Source: Ruminococcus sp. (GTDB lineage: Bacteria; Bacillota; Clostridia; Oscillospirales; Ruminococcaceae). From it: a stretch of DNA of 64,000 bases. The stretch is taken from NCBI GenBank assembly GCA_017484095.1, contig JAFUTU010000059.1, positions 38,949 through 102,948 on the forward strand. Reading direction: 5' to 3'. Below the pieces are notes generated by a model. It made no database searches. It was not told the DNA's origin and saw only the letters and a list, made by a program, of their open reading frames with translations. Position numbers and translations under genes: made by a program. Position 1 is the first letter of the stretch; each line of letters starts with the position of its first letter. Shown here one piece after another: positions 44,058-53,126 of the stretch.

Positions 44058-46283
44058 ATGAGTATTGGTGCAGATACCGAAGAAATGGTCGTCAATTACA
44101 GATACAGAAAGACGCTGAGACGGGACAAGGCGAAGATAGCCTTTGCCTGTGCTTTGTGTACCGTTATGCTCGGAGGAGCTTTCGGGGGATATCTGTATTA
44201 CGGCTCTTACTATGCCGCGGGCTGGCATACTCATGATAATAAGACTTACTATATAAAGTCAGACACAATGGAGCGAGTAAAGGGCTACCAGATAATAGAC
44301 AACACCTGTTACCTTTTTGATAACAGCGGCGTTGTTGTGAAAGACGGCTGGCACACCTACCGCGGAGACAAATACTACGTCAAGGATGGTATAATACAGA
44401 GAGGCAAGATAGAGATCGACGGACAGGATTATTACTTCTCTGAGGAGTCGGGCATTTTCAGGACAGGCCTTTGCACGCTTAACGGAGGTCAGTATTATTA
44501 TGACGATCACGGCTTCCCGGATACCGGCTTTGATGATACCGGCGGATACTATTACGATGACGAGGGCAAGAGAGTTACAGGCTGGGTGTCGATAAACAAT
44601 CAGCAGTATTACTTCCTCAGAGACGGTAAAATGGCTGTCGGCTTTGTTGAGATCGACGGCGAGATATACTATTTCAATTCAGACGGTCATATGATGACAG
44701 GCTGGCAGGAGGTAGGCGGAAAGAGGTACTACTTCAGTGATACGGGGGCTGTTCACAGAGGCTGGATGCAGCAGAACAAGAAGTATTACTACGCTGATGA
44801 GGAATCGGGCGAGCTCGCTCAGGGCTTTGAAGTGATCGGTGAGGATACCTATTACTTTAATGACAGCTGTGAAATGGTAAAGGGCTGGATAACCATAGGT
44901 GATGACAGATATCACTTTACCGATGAGGGTAAAATGAACAAGGGCTGGTATCAGGAATCGCCGTATAAGTATTACTTTAAAGAGAACGGTGCGGCAGCCT
45001 TCGGCTTCAATAAGATCGACGATCACTACTATTTCTTCAATTCAAAGAACAGACTTCTTGACGGCTGGCAGCAGGGCGCATCGGGACTTTATTATTTCGG
45101 CGTCGGCGGTATAGTTGCTGACGGCTGGACCGATGTGGACGGCGATACCTACTTCTTCCACCACAACACGCACGCTGCGGCTATAGGCTGGACAAACACA
45201 GATGAGTATACCGATGAGGAAAAAGAAGAGATAAAGCAGTTCAAGACGGATATATCCGACCTTACGAAATATGAGAAGAACAGCTACAAGGACGGCGAAA
45301 GCCCCGATTATGACAGAATATATCAGCTGAACAGAAAGTATGCCAATAACACCTTCAATGCCTTCGACAGAAAGGTGTATGAGGAGTTTGGCGGCTCAGT
45401 GTTCTATCAGTACTATTTCTACTCTGACCACACACTTTGTACAGGGCTCCATAATATAGCAGGGTATTACTTCTACTTTGATGAGTCTACAGGCGAAAAA
45501 GCTCACGATACCTGGAAAACTATCGACGGTGACCGCTATTATTTCGGCACTACGGGTGCAGCAATGATGGGCGAGTTCACGGTAGACGGTACAAAGTATA
45601 CGTTCTCTACCGAGGGCGTGCTGGCTGACGGTCTTGTAAGAGTTGACGGCGACTACAAGTACTTCTACACAAATGAGGAGAGATTTGCACAATCCGAATT
45701 TGTGACTGTAGGCGGAAATATCTACTACTTCGATGAAAACGGCTTTGCAGTCACGGGCTGGCATACGATCGAAGGCAGTGAATATCACTTTGACAGCAAG
45801 GGCAAGCTCTCTATAGGTGTTTTCAAAGACGATGACGGCATTTACTATATCGACAGGAACGGCACAAAGAAAAACAGCTGGGTAACAGCAGGTGACGATA
45901 CCTACTATTTCGGCAGCGACGGCAGAGCCGAGGCAGGCTGGACCGATGTGAACGGAACTGAGTTCTATTTCGCGTCAGACGGAAAGCTTCAGGACGGCTG
46001 GACGAATATCGACGGAAGAAGATACTTTCTCCAGAACGGCGTTGTTACAAGAGGCCCCGTTTATATCGACGGTACACTCTATAACTTCGGCGAGGATGGA
46101 TACCTCCAGAGCGGCTGGATAAACTGGAACGGTCAGAAGTATTACAATAACCGTGACGGCTCCTCCGTGACAGGGTGGAAGAATATCGACGGCGACAGGT
46201 ATTATTTTGACTCGAACGGTATGATGCTGATAAACCGGAACATTGACGGCTACGACATAGATAATGACGGTAAAGCTCACTAA
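44058..46283 (+). CDS. membrane-anchored protein made of cell-wall-binding (choline-binding-like) repeats
   Basis: 741 residues. A short cytoplasmic part precedes one membrane segment (about 28-50). Nearly all the rest is about 30 repeats of some 20 residues with the pattern GW....(D/N)G..YYF...G, as in CW_binding_1 / choline-binding modules. A non-repeat acidic helical segment (about 390-450, EEKEEIKQFKTDISDLTKYE) splits the array. No catalytic domain is visible. It probably binds cell-wall polymers or glucans at the surface. Confidence 0.87.
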   Translation: MSIGADTEEMVVNYRYRKTLRRDKAKIAFACALCTVMLGGAFGGYLYYGSYYAAGWHTHDNKTYYIKSDTMERVKGYQIIDNTCYLFDNSGVVVKDGWHTYRGDKYYVKDGIIQRGKIEIDGQDYYFSEESGIFRTGLCTLNGGQYYYDDHGFPDTGFDDTGGYYYDDEGKRVTGWVSINNQQYYFLRDGKMAVGFVEIDGEIYYFNSDGHMMTGWQEVGGKRYYFSDTGAVHRGWMQQNKKYYYADEESGELAQGFEVIGEDTYYFNDSCEMVKGWITIGDDRYHFTDEGKMNKGWYQESPYKYYFKENGAAAFGFNKIDDHYYFFNSKNRLLDGWQQGASGLYYFGVGGIVADGWTDVDGDTYFFHHNTHAAAIGWTNTDEYTDEEKEEIKQFKTDISDLTKYEKNSYKDGESPDYDRIYQLNRKYANNTFNAFDRKVYEEFGGSVFYQYYFYSDHTLCTGLHNIAGYYFYFDESTGEKAHDTWKTIDGDRYYFGTTGAAMMGEFTVDGTKYTFSTEGVLADGLVRVDGDYKYFYTNEERFAQSEFVTVGGNIYYFDENGFAVTGWHTIEGSEYHFDSKGKLSIGVFKDDDGIYYIDRNGTKKNSWVTAGDDTYYFGSDGRAEAGWTDVNGTEFYFASDGKLQDGWTNIDGRRYFLQNGVVTRGPVYIDGTLYNFGEDGYLQSGWINWNGQKYYNNRDGSSVTGWKNIDGDRYYFDSNGMMLINRNIDGYDIDNDGKAH

Positions 46284-46290
46284 AAATAAT

Positions 46291-46325
46291 GCAGCGGAGG
46301 ATGGTAAGTTCTCCGCTGTTTTTCT
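46291..46325 (+). terminator. terminator of the repeat-protein gene
   Basis: GCAGCGGAG pairs with CTCCGCTGT, followed by TTTTTC. Its T run abuts the next promoter's -35 box. Confidence 0.85.
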
Positions 46326-46353
46326 TGACAAGTGTGCCTTGGTGGAGTATAAT
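46325..46353 (+). promoter_or_regulatory. consensus promoter of mgtE
   Basis: TTGACA (46325-46330), 17-bp spacer, TATAAT (46348-46353). Confidence 0.85.
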
Positions 46354-46396
46354 ATTATAGGTCAGTCTCGTGTCGGGAATGAGCTGTAAGAATTTT

Positions 46397-46418
46397 AGTG
46401 TACAAAAAACAGTACACT
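46397..46418. promoter_or_regulatory. AGTGTAC dyad in the mgtE leader
   Basis: AGTGTAC (46397-46403) pairs with GTACACT (46412-46418). It may be an operator or a small stem sequestering nearby bases. Confidence 0.4.
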
Positions 46419-46437
46419 TGTGTCTGGGGTGAGAGGT

Positions 46438-47802
46438 TTGTACGATAAGGTGCTTGAGCTTCTTGAGAGCAAAAACTTCAAAGCAATACGTGAGATATTC
46501 ATAGATATGAACGAGGTGGACGCTGCCGCCATACTGCAGCAGCTCTACGATGAAGGCAAGGTGGGCAATGCTCAGCTGCCGCTGCTTTTCAGGCTTCTGA
46601 ATAAAGATGCCGCTGCGGACGTATTCGCATATATGGATACGGATATGCAGATGGTGCTTATAAATTCGTTCACTGACCGAGAGCTGCAGGAGGTCATTGA
46701 TGACCTGTATGTCGATGATACAGTCGACATCATCGAGGAGATGCCTGCAAATGTCGTGGCGAGGATACTCAAAAATGCCGATGCCGAGACAAGACGTCAG
46801 ATAAACACCATCCTGAAATATCCTAAGGACAGTGCAGGCTCTATCATGACGACAGAGTATGTGTATCTGCATAAGGACTATACCGTCAAGGAGGCTATCG
46901 ACAGGATACGCCATGTAGGTATGGTGAAGGAGACTGTTAACTATCTGTATGTTACCGAGAGCAGGAAGCTGATAGGCGTGCTCACGCTGTTTGATGTACT
47001 CACGGCAGATGATGATGACCTTATCGGCGATATCATGGAGACGAACGTGATATCCGTCGATACTATGGAGGACAAGGAGCTTGTTGCTAAGGCCTTCAGA
47101 AAATACGATCTGCTGTCACTTCCTGTTGTCGACAATGAACAGAGAATGGTCGGTATCGTAACGTTCGACGATGCAATGGACGTCATGGCAGAGGAGGCAA
47201 CGGAGGACTTCTCGAAAATGGCAGCCGTTGCGCCGAGTGAGGACTCATATTTCAAGACCTCAGTATTCTCTCATGCAAAAAACAGAATAGCGTGGCTTCT
47301 GATACTGATGCTGTCTGCAACGCTTACGGGCGCTGTGGTCAATCATTATCAGGCAGCATTTGCGGTGGTGCCTGTGCTGGTATCGTTCCTTTCGATGCTT
47401 AGCGGAACAGGCGGTAACTGTGGCTCACAGACCTCTACCATGATAATCAGAGGTATGTCTCTCGGTGAGATACGAATGAAAGACTTTTTCAAGGTCGTTT
47501 TCAAGGAATTCAGGATAGCGCTGCTTGTAAGTGTGATACTGGCTGTGGTCAACGCTATCAGGATAATTTTAGTCTACTACGGAGATACGACGGTTGACTG
47601 CTACAAGCTGGCGTTCACGGTCAGTCTTGCGATAATGGTAACGGTGGTGCTTTCAAAGCTGATAGCGGCTATGCTGCCTATGGGAGCTAAAAAGCTCGGG
47701 CTTGACCCTGCGATAATGGCGGCGCCGCTCATCACAACGATAGTAGATACCTGTTCAACGCTGATATTCTTTACAATTGCAACGATAGTATTTGATATAT
47801 GA
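46438..47802 (+). CDS. mgtE: magnesium transporter MgtE
   Basis: 454 residues from a TTG at 46438 (YDKVLELLESKNF), which follows GGGGTGAGAG; GTGs at 46420 and 46429 are alternatives. The MgtE N-domain (AILQQLYDEGKVG) is followed by a CBS pair at about 130-250 and five membrane helices at the C-terminus with the GTGGNCGSQTSTM motif, the Mg2+ pore. It imports Mg2+ with gating by the cytoplasmic domain. The leader is only about 80 nt, too short for an M-box riboswitch. Confidence 0.95.
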   Translation: MYDKVLELLESKNFKAIREIFIDMNEVDAAAILQQLYDEGKVGNAQLPLLFRLLNKDAAADVFAYMDTDMQMVLINSFTDRELQEVIDDLYVDDTVDIIEEMPANVVARILKNADAETRRQINTILKYPKDSAGSIMTTEYVYLHKDYTVKEAIDRIRHVGMVKETVNYLYVTESRKLIGVLTLFDVLTADDDDLIGDIMETNVISVDTMEDKELVAKAFRKYDLLSLPVVDNEQRMVGIVTFDDAMDVMAEEATEDFSKMAAVAPSEDSYFKTSVFSHAKNRIAWLLILMLSATLTGAVVNHYQAAFAVVPVLVSFLSMLSGTGGNCGSQTSTMIIRGMSLGEIRMKDFFKVVFKEFRIALLVSVILAVVNAIRIILVYYGDTTVDCYKLAFTVSLAIMVTVVLSKLIAAMLPMGAKKLGLDPAIMAAPLITTIVDTCSTLIFFTIATIVFDI

Positions 47803-47892
47803 CAATCCGGCAGGGGCGTGCCCTTATTTTGGGGGTCCAGCAGCAGTTCACTGTTGCACGCCCGCCCAAACCCCTTCGGGTGATAATCAAAA

Positions 47893-47923
47893 ACCGCCCT
47901 CAATTCTGAGAGCGGTCTTTTTA
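47893..47923 (+). terminator. terminator of mgtE
   Basis: ACCGC-CTCA pairs with TGAG-GCGGT (one mismatch), followed by CTTTTT. Between the gene and this hairpin is a GC-rich remnant (CGTGCCC, GCACGCCC) similar to 56516-56546. Confidence 0.75.
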
Positions 47924-48022
47924 TGCCTTGATTATGTCGCAATTATAGCTGCTTTTGTATCTGCCGCTATTGAAAAACAGCGCAAACAAAAGTTATAGCC
48001 AATGCTTTGTACGGCGTGAGAT

Positions 48023-48039
48023 AGCCGTGCGGCGAGCAC
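48023..48039 (-). repeat. family A dispersed repeat, copy 3 (minus)
   Basis: GTGCTCGCCGCACGGCT on the minus strand, starting one base after the TrpB2 stop codon. Downstream sequence (ATCTCACGCC) resembles the copy at 56334. Confidence 0.7.
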
Positions 48040-48040
48040 A

Positions 48041-49408
48041 TTAGATGTTCGGAAGTGTTGCGATGCTCTTTGCAAGCTCTTCGTCGGTGGGGATGTAGTC
48101 GGACATCTCTCCGTCGTTGAATTTCTGATATGCTACCATGTCGAAGTATCCCGTGCCTGTAAGCCCGAAGAGGATAGTTTTTTCCTCTCCTGTTTCCTTG
48201 CACTTCAGCGCTTCGTCGATAGCAACTTTGATAGCATGGCTGCTCTCAGGTGCGGGGAGAGTTCCCTCTATCCTAGCAAACTGCGTTGCAGCTTCAAATA
48301 CTGAGGTCTGCTCTGCGCTTCTTGCTTCTATCAGACCCTCATCGTAAAGCTCTGACAGAACGCTGCTCATTCCGTGGTATCTCAGACCGCCTGCATGGTT
48401 GGGCGAAGGTATGAATCCGCTGCCAAGAGTGTACATCTTAGCAAGCGGGCAAACCATTCCCGTATCGCAGAAGTCATAAGCGTATTTGCCTCTTGTAAGT
48501 GACGGGCACGAAGCAGGCTCAACAGCGATGAACTGATAATCAGCCTCGCCTCTGAGCTTTCTTCCAATAAACGGCGCGATAAGTCCTCCGAGATTTGAGC
48601 CGCCGCCTGCACAGCCTATGATAACATCAGGCTTGATGCCATACTTGTCGCAGGCTGTCATAGTCTCAAGACCTATTACCGACTGGTGCAGCAGCACCTG
48701 AGAAAGTACCGAGCCCAGCACATATCTGTAGCCCTCGGAAGTAACAGCTGCCTCAACAGCCTCAGATATAGCACAGCCGAGAGAGCCTGTAGTTCCCGGG
48801 AACTTTTCAAGTATATCTCTGCCTACCTTGGTAGTGTCTGACGGTGAAGGTGTAACGTTAGCGCCGTAGGTCCTCATTACCTCTCTTCTGAACGGCTTCT
48901 GCTCATACGATACCTTTACCATATATACCTTGCAGTCAAGGTCAAAATAAGCACACGCCATTGAGAGCGCCGTTCCCCACTGACCTGCGCCAGTCTCAGT
49001 GGTAACGCCCTTCAGACCCTGCTTCTTTGCATAATATGCCTGAGCTATAGCGCTGTTGAGCTTGTGGCTGCCGGAGGTGTTGTTGCCCTCGAATTTGTAG
49101 TATATCTTAGCAGGTGTGCCGAGAGCCTTTTCAAGAAAATATGCCCTTACCAGCGGTGCGGGTCTGTACATCTTGTAAAAGTCAAGTATCTCATCGGGGA
49201 TAGGAATGAAGGCTGTGTCGTTGTCGAGCTCCTGCTTTGCAAGCTCTGTACAGAAAACTCCGCTGAGCTCTTCAAGAGTCATAGGTTTGCCTGTGCCCGG
49301 GTTTAGCAGGGGAGCAGGCTTAGTTTTCATATCTGCCCTTACATTATACCATGCCTTAGGCAGCTCATCCTCAGTCAGATAGATCTTGTACGGAATGTTT
49401 TTGTCCAT
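48041..49408 (-). CDS. TrpB2-type (TIGR01415) tryptophan synthase beta-like PLP enzyme
   Basis: 455 residues from the ATG at 49408, with AAAGGGC upstream. The PLP lysine is in SGSHKLNSAIAQ, the glycine-rich phosphate loop in GCAGGGSNLGG, and KFEGNNTSGSHK is typical of the long TrpB2 form. It joins indole and serine to tryptophan without a TrpA partner. No trp operon surrounds it. It may salvage indole. Confidence 0.92.
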   Translation of the reverse strand: MDKNIPYKIYLTEDELPKAWYNVRADMKTKPAPLLNPGTGKPMTLEELSGVFCTELAKQELDNDTAFIPIPDEILDFYKMYRPAPLVRAYFLEKALGTPAKIYYKFEGNNTSGSHKLNSAIAQAYYAKKQGLKGVTTETGAGQWGTALSMACAYFDLDCKVYMVKVSYEQKPFRREVMRTYGANVTPSPSDTTKVGRDILEKFPGTTGSLGCAISEAVEAAVTSEGYRYVLGSVLSQVLLHQSVIGLETMTACDKYGIKPDVIIGCAGGGSNLGGLIAPFIGRKLRGEADYQFIAVEPASCPSLTRGKYAYDFCDTGMVCPLAKMYTLGSGFIPSPNHAGGLRYHGMSSVLSELYDEGLIEARSAEQTSVFEAATQFARIEGTLPAPESSHAIKVAIDEALKCKETGEEKTILFGLTGTGYFDMVAYQKFNDGEMSDYIPTDEELAKSIATLPNI

Positions 49409-49459
49409 AATAGTCAGCCCTTTCATTCATTTAAAGTATTGCATAATTAAATCAATGTA

Positions 49460-49488
49460 ATTATATCATATTTATAGGGTTTTGTCAA
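49460..49488 (-). promoter_or_regulatory. promoter of the TrpB2 gene
   Basis: On the minus strand TTGACA (49483-49488), 17-bp spacer, TATAAT (49460-49465). Confidence 0.8.
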
Positions 49489-49625
49489 CAGAATTTTGTC
49501 AGTACTGCACAATTTTAATATTAAAATCTTTTTGTGCAAACCTGCCGCAATCCGTGGTGATTGGATATAAAAAAGGATATTTCAACGAATATATAAAAAA
49601 ATATTGATACTGTTGTCGGAAATGC

Positions 49626-49654
49626 TTGAAATTGATAGCCCGACGTGCTATAAT
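49626..49654 (+). promoter_or_regulatory. promoter of the C39-like protein gene
   Basis: TTGAAA (49626-49631), a 17-bp spacer ending in GTGC, TATAAT (49649-49654). Confidence 0.75.
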
Positions 49655-49684
49655 ACTTGTATATAGTATCATGGAGGGATATAA

Positions 49685-51547
49685 ATGAAGAAAATGAGGA
49701 TCACAGCGGGTATCGTCTGTGCGCTTATGACAGTAAGCATGAACGTGTCTGCTGAGGAGCTTTCAGAAAGCTATGATAATGAGCAGATACAGAACTATGA
49801 GATCGAGCAGGTACAGACCTATGAAGCGCAGAATGAGGCGGAGGCGGTAGCTGCGCCTGCAGCTCCTTCCGGTGAGCTTAAAGCCGTGCTTTATGGAGAT
49901 CAGATCAGACTCTCATGGAATAAGAGCGCTGATGCGGCATTATATAACGTTTATCTTATAAACGGCTCGCAGCGTACCCTGATCGGAACTGTTGATCTGC
50001 CTACCTTTGGCTATAAAGCCGGGTCATCTTCAGCTTATACCTTTGAGGTAAGGTCCGCGGTAAAGTCTGGTAATGAGACAATAGAATCGCAGCAGGGCAT
50101 AACTGCAAGCTTTGCGACCTCGCCTGACAAGGTAACTGATCTTCAGAATTCAGGCAAGTCAGAAAATGTAAAGCTCAGCTGGAGCGCAGTAAAATGCTCA
50201 CGCTATTATGTTTACAGAAGCAGCGGCGGAGACTATTCTCTGGTGGGTACAGTCGGTACGAATTCTTTTGAAGAGACCCTGACATCAGGCGGAGAGTATA
50301 AATATATAGTCAAGGCCGTATATACTGATCAAAACGGCACGGATCATCTGTCGGAGGCATCGAATGAGGTAACTAAGGTCTATCTGGCAAAGCCCGTTAT
50401 GGAGGACTCAATATCGGGAATAAATGCTGTAAGGGTGCGCTGGAAGGCTGTTGAGAATGCTACCTCATACCGTGTTTTCATATATAAAAACGGAGCATGG
50501 CAGCCGTACAAGATCACAAAGAACCTTTACTATACATTCACAGGACTGGATTCAAAGACCACTTATCTTTTCCATGTGCAGCCGTGTATGCAGTCAGGCG
50601 GAAAGACTGTAGTAGCCGCAGGCAGCTCAGTAAAGGTGGTAACTGATTCAAGGCTCAGGAGCAGGAGCGCATTTGTTATCTATTCTTCTGCGAGCACGTC
50701 ATCACAGGTGCTTTACAGAGGCACCAAGGGCTTTGTTGTACAGCAAAAGGGCATACCCGATGTTGCAGGCTGGTATAAGGTATACGTACCGGGAACAGCT
50801 AAAGCTAAGGTAGGATATGTGAGAGCAGGCCAGATGGCAGGCTATCAGAACCTCGGCACAAGAGCTATAAACCAGAACGGCTGGGAGGGCGGTGCCCCGA
50901 TGGTAATGGGGTGCGAATCTGCGGCGCTGGCAACTGTTTTGCAGAACCACCTCGGCATCTCCTGCAGCAAGAATGATATAGCCAACAACTATACCTACTG
51001 GGTAAGCCACGGCAAGGGAGACCCTAATTACGCCTTCTGGGGAAGCCCGTATATCTACACAGGCAATGACGGTATATATGCACCTGCTATCGGGCAGGCT
51101 GCGAACTGGTACCTAAAAAACAAGGGCGTAAGAAACGATTATCAGATAGATATACATACCGATTTCAACAGCACTGTGAACTGGAACAACCTCGATATCG
51201 GTAATGCTAAACATTCGGCAGGGCTTGACCTTGCAGGTCTTAAAAGAGAGCTGAACAAGGGGCATACGCTGGTGGTATGGTTCACAACGTACAATGCTGC
51301 ACCGAGAAGCGGCGGCTGGTACACTATCACGCGCGGAGGAAAGTTCAGCAACGCAGGTTCGGGAAAGTATTCGTTCAATTGGGTGGCACCTCAGCACTGC
51401 GCCGTAATCACGGGATTTGATGACGTTACCCAGAAGATCAGGATAGCTGATGTTATAAACGGCAATACGGTGTTCTATCCCTACACCACATTTATGAGAG
51501 GCTATAATGCACTCGGAAGACAGACTGTTGTAGTAGATAAATTGTAA
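49685..51547 (+). CDS. secreted fibronectin-III / SH3 / C39-like cysteine peptidase
   Basis: 620 residues, start after GGAGGG. A signal peptide covers about 1-23 (cleavage after VSA). Three FN3-like domains follow (about 60-145, 146-232, 233-320). An SH3-like domain at about 324-384 is followed by a peptidase_C39_2-like domain (386-620) with Cys410 (MGCESAALATVLQ) and His near 574 (PQHCAVITGFDD). It probably cleaves or binds peptides at the cell surface. Immediately after the TAA, the same frame encodes a dockerin-like tail (see next entry). Confidence 0.85.
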   Translation: MKKMRITAGIVCALMTVSMNVSAEELSESYDNEQIQNYEIEQVQTYEAQNEAEAVAAPAAPSGELKAVLYGDQIRLSWNKSADAALYNVYLINGSQRTLIGTVDLPTFGYKAGSSSAYTFEVRSAVKSGNETIESQQGITASFATSPDKVTDLQNSGKSENVKLSWSAVKCSRYYVYRSSGGDYSLVGTVGTNSFEETLTSGGEYKYIVKAVYTDQNGTDHLSEASNEVTKVYLAKPVMEDSISGINAVRVRWKAVENATSYRVFIYKNGAWQPYKITKNLYYTFTGLDSKTTYLFHVQPCMQSGGKTVVAAGSSVKVVTDSRLRSRSAFVIYSSASTSSQVLYRGTKGFVVQQKGIPDVAGWYKVYVPGTAKAKVGYVRAGQMAGYQNLGTRAINQNGWEGGAPMVMGCESAALATVLQNHLGISCSKNDIANNYTYWVSHGKGDPNYAFWGSPYIYTGNDGIYAPAIGQAANWYLKNKGVRNDYQIDIHTDFNSTVNWNNLDIGNAKHSAGLDLAGLKRELNKGHTLVVWFTTYNAAPRSGGWYTITRGGKFSNAGSGKYSFNWVAPQHCAVITGFDDVTQKIRIADVINGNTVFYPYTTFMRGYNALGRQTVVVDKL

Positions 51548-51652
51548 AAAGAGGTAAGACTTGAAGGCTGCAACGATGACGGAAAGGTGAACGCAAGCGA
51601 TCTCCTGAAAATGAAGGCACATATCAAAAAAGTTAGCCTGTTGAGGGAATAA
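51548..51652 (+). pseudogene. dockerin-like tail in frame after the C39-like gene's stop codon
   Basis: In the same reading frame as the preceding gene, 34 codons follow the TAA and end in another TAA. They read KEVRLEGC, then NDDGKVNASDLLKMKAHI, then KKVSLLRE. NDDGKVNASDL is a type I dockerin F-hand (Asp, Asn, Asp calcium ligands) and KMKAHIKK its helix. Ruminococcus surface enzymes commonly end in such modules. Here one half-dockerin is cut off by a single stop codon. Confidence 0.75.
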
Positions 51653-51659
51653 TGGTACA

Positions 51660-51692
51660 GAATGCCCGGGTTTTTCTCGGGTGTTCTTTTTT
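51660..51692 (+). terminator. terminator after the dockerin-like tail
   Basis: GAATGCCCG pairs with CGGGTGTTC (with G-U), followed by TTTTTT. Its position after the tail, not after the first stop, suggests that the tail was once part of the gene. Confidence 0.85.
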
Positions 51693-51702
51693 GAGAATTT
51701 GT

Positions 51703-51731
51703 TTGACATTACGGTCAGTCTGTGTTATAAT
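51703..51731 (+). promoter_or_regulatory. promoter of the der-plsY-PHP operon
   Basis: TTGACA (51703-51708), 17-bp spacer ending TGTGT, TATAAT (51726-51731). Confidence 0.85.
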
Positions 51732-51770
51732 TATTTGGTATGATTATTTTTGCGGAAAGGAGCCGATAAG

Positions 51771-53102
51771 ATGAGCTTACCGATAGTTGCTGTGGTCGGC
51801 AGACCAAATGTGGGAAAATCAACTTTGTTCAATAAGCTGATCGGACAGAGGCTTTCAATAGTTGATGATACCCCCGGCGTTACCCGTGACAGGATATATG
51901 CTCAGTGTGACTGGGCAGGCAAGAGCTTTATGCTGGTAGATACGGGCGGTATCGAGCCTGAGAGCGATGAGGTGATACCTGTTCAGATGAGACGCCAGGC
52001 TGAGATAGCTATAAACACAGCTGATGTTACTGTTCTGGTCACTGATATAACCTGCGGTGTTACAGCTACCGATCAGGAGGTAGCACAGATGCTTCTCAAG
52101 GCAGGCAAGCCTATAGTGCTTTGTGTGAATAAGTGCGATAGAGTAGGTGAGCCGCCTATGGAGTTCTATGAGTTTTATAATCTCGGTCTTGGCGAGCCGT
52201 TCGCGGTGTCATCGGTACACGGCCACGGAACAGGAGACCTGCTCGACGAGATAGTGTCAAAGTTCAGCGCTGCCGAAGAGATCGAGGAGGACGACGACAG
52301 CATAAAGGTTGCCTTTATTGGCAAGCCGAATGCAGGAAAGTCATCTATCATAAACCGTATCTGCGGTGAGGAGAGAACTATAGTTTCCGATATTGCAGGA
52401 ACTACCAGAGATGCTACTGACTCGGAGTATGAGAACGAGCAGGGCAAATTTGTTCTTATAGATACGGCAGGTATCAGAAGAAAGTCCAAAATCTTGGACA
52501 GTATAGAGAAATACTCTGTCCTGAGAGCTTATATGGCAGTTGACAGAGCTGACGTTGCAGTTGTGGTGATAGATGCGCTTGTCGGGTTCACTGAGCAGGA
52601 TTCAAAGGTGGCAGGCTATGCTCATGAAAAGGGTAAGGCGTGCGTTATCGCTGTAAACAAGTGGGACGCTCTTGAAAAGGACACTAACACTATGAACGAG
52701 TTCAGGAAAAAGCTTGCTGATGACCTGAGCTTTATGAGCTATGCGCCGATAGTGTTCATCTCGGCAAAGACGAGGCAGCGCATAGACAAGCTGTTTGAGA
52801 TGATAAAATACTGCGCTGAGCAGAACGCTATAAGGATACCGACAGGAAGGCTCAATGAGGTGCTGGCATACGCTACAGAGAGAGTTCAGCCGCCGTCTGA
52901 CAAGGGAAGAAGGCTGAAGATCTACTATATGACGCAGATAGGCACAAAGCCGCCTACATTCGTGTCATTTGTAAACCGCGCAGAGCTCTACCATTTCTCC
53001 TATCAGAGATATATCGAGAACCAGATAAGAGAGACCTTCGGGCTTGACGGTACGCCGATAGTTTTCAAAATAAGAGAACGCGGAAGAGACGATACAAAAT
53101 AA
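51771..53102 (+). CDS. der: ribosome biogenesis GTPase Der (EngA)
   Basis: 443 residues from the ATG at 51771, with GGAAAGGAG upstream. Two GTPase domains: GRPNVGKST near residue 8 and GKPNAGKSS near 183, each with DTGGI or DTAGI and NKCD or NKWD. A KH-like domain ends the protein. Der is needed for 50S subunit maturation. It precedes plsY, a common Firmicute arrangement. Confidence 0.97.
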   Translation: MSLPIVAVVGRPNVGKSTLFNKLIGQRLSIVDDTPGVTRDRIYAQCDWAGKSFMLVDTGGIEPESDEVIPVQMRRQAEIAINTADVTVLVTDITCGVTATDQEVAQMLLKAGKPIVLCVNKCDRVGEPPMEFYEFYNLGLGEPFAVSSVHGHGTGDLLDEIVSKFSAAEEIEEDDDSIKVAFIGKPNAGKSSIINRICGEERTIVSDIAGTTRDATDSEYENEQGKFVLIDTAGIRRKSKILDSIEKYSVLRAYMAVDRADVAVVVIDALVGFTEQDSKVAGYAHEKGKACVIAVNKWDALEKDTNTMNEFRKKLADDLSFMSYAPIVFISAKTRQRIDKLFEMIKYCAEQNAIRIPTGRLNEVLAYATERVQPPSDKGRRLKIYYMTQIGTKPPTFVSFVNRAELYHFSYQRYIENQIRETFGLDGTPIVFKIRERGRDDTK

Positions 53103-53126
53103 GCTTGTTTTAAGGGAGGAATAGAA

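Noticed and set aside
46354..46437. M-box (magnesium) riboswitch upstream of mgtE
   Set aside because: The leader is only about 80 nt and holds just a short dyad; an M-box needs about 150 nt.
46045..46914. 289-codon minus-strand frame opposite the repeat protein and mgtE
   Set aside because: It runs across two real genes, their terminator and promoter; composition is that of a reversed repeat array.
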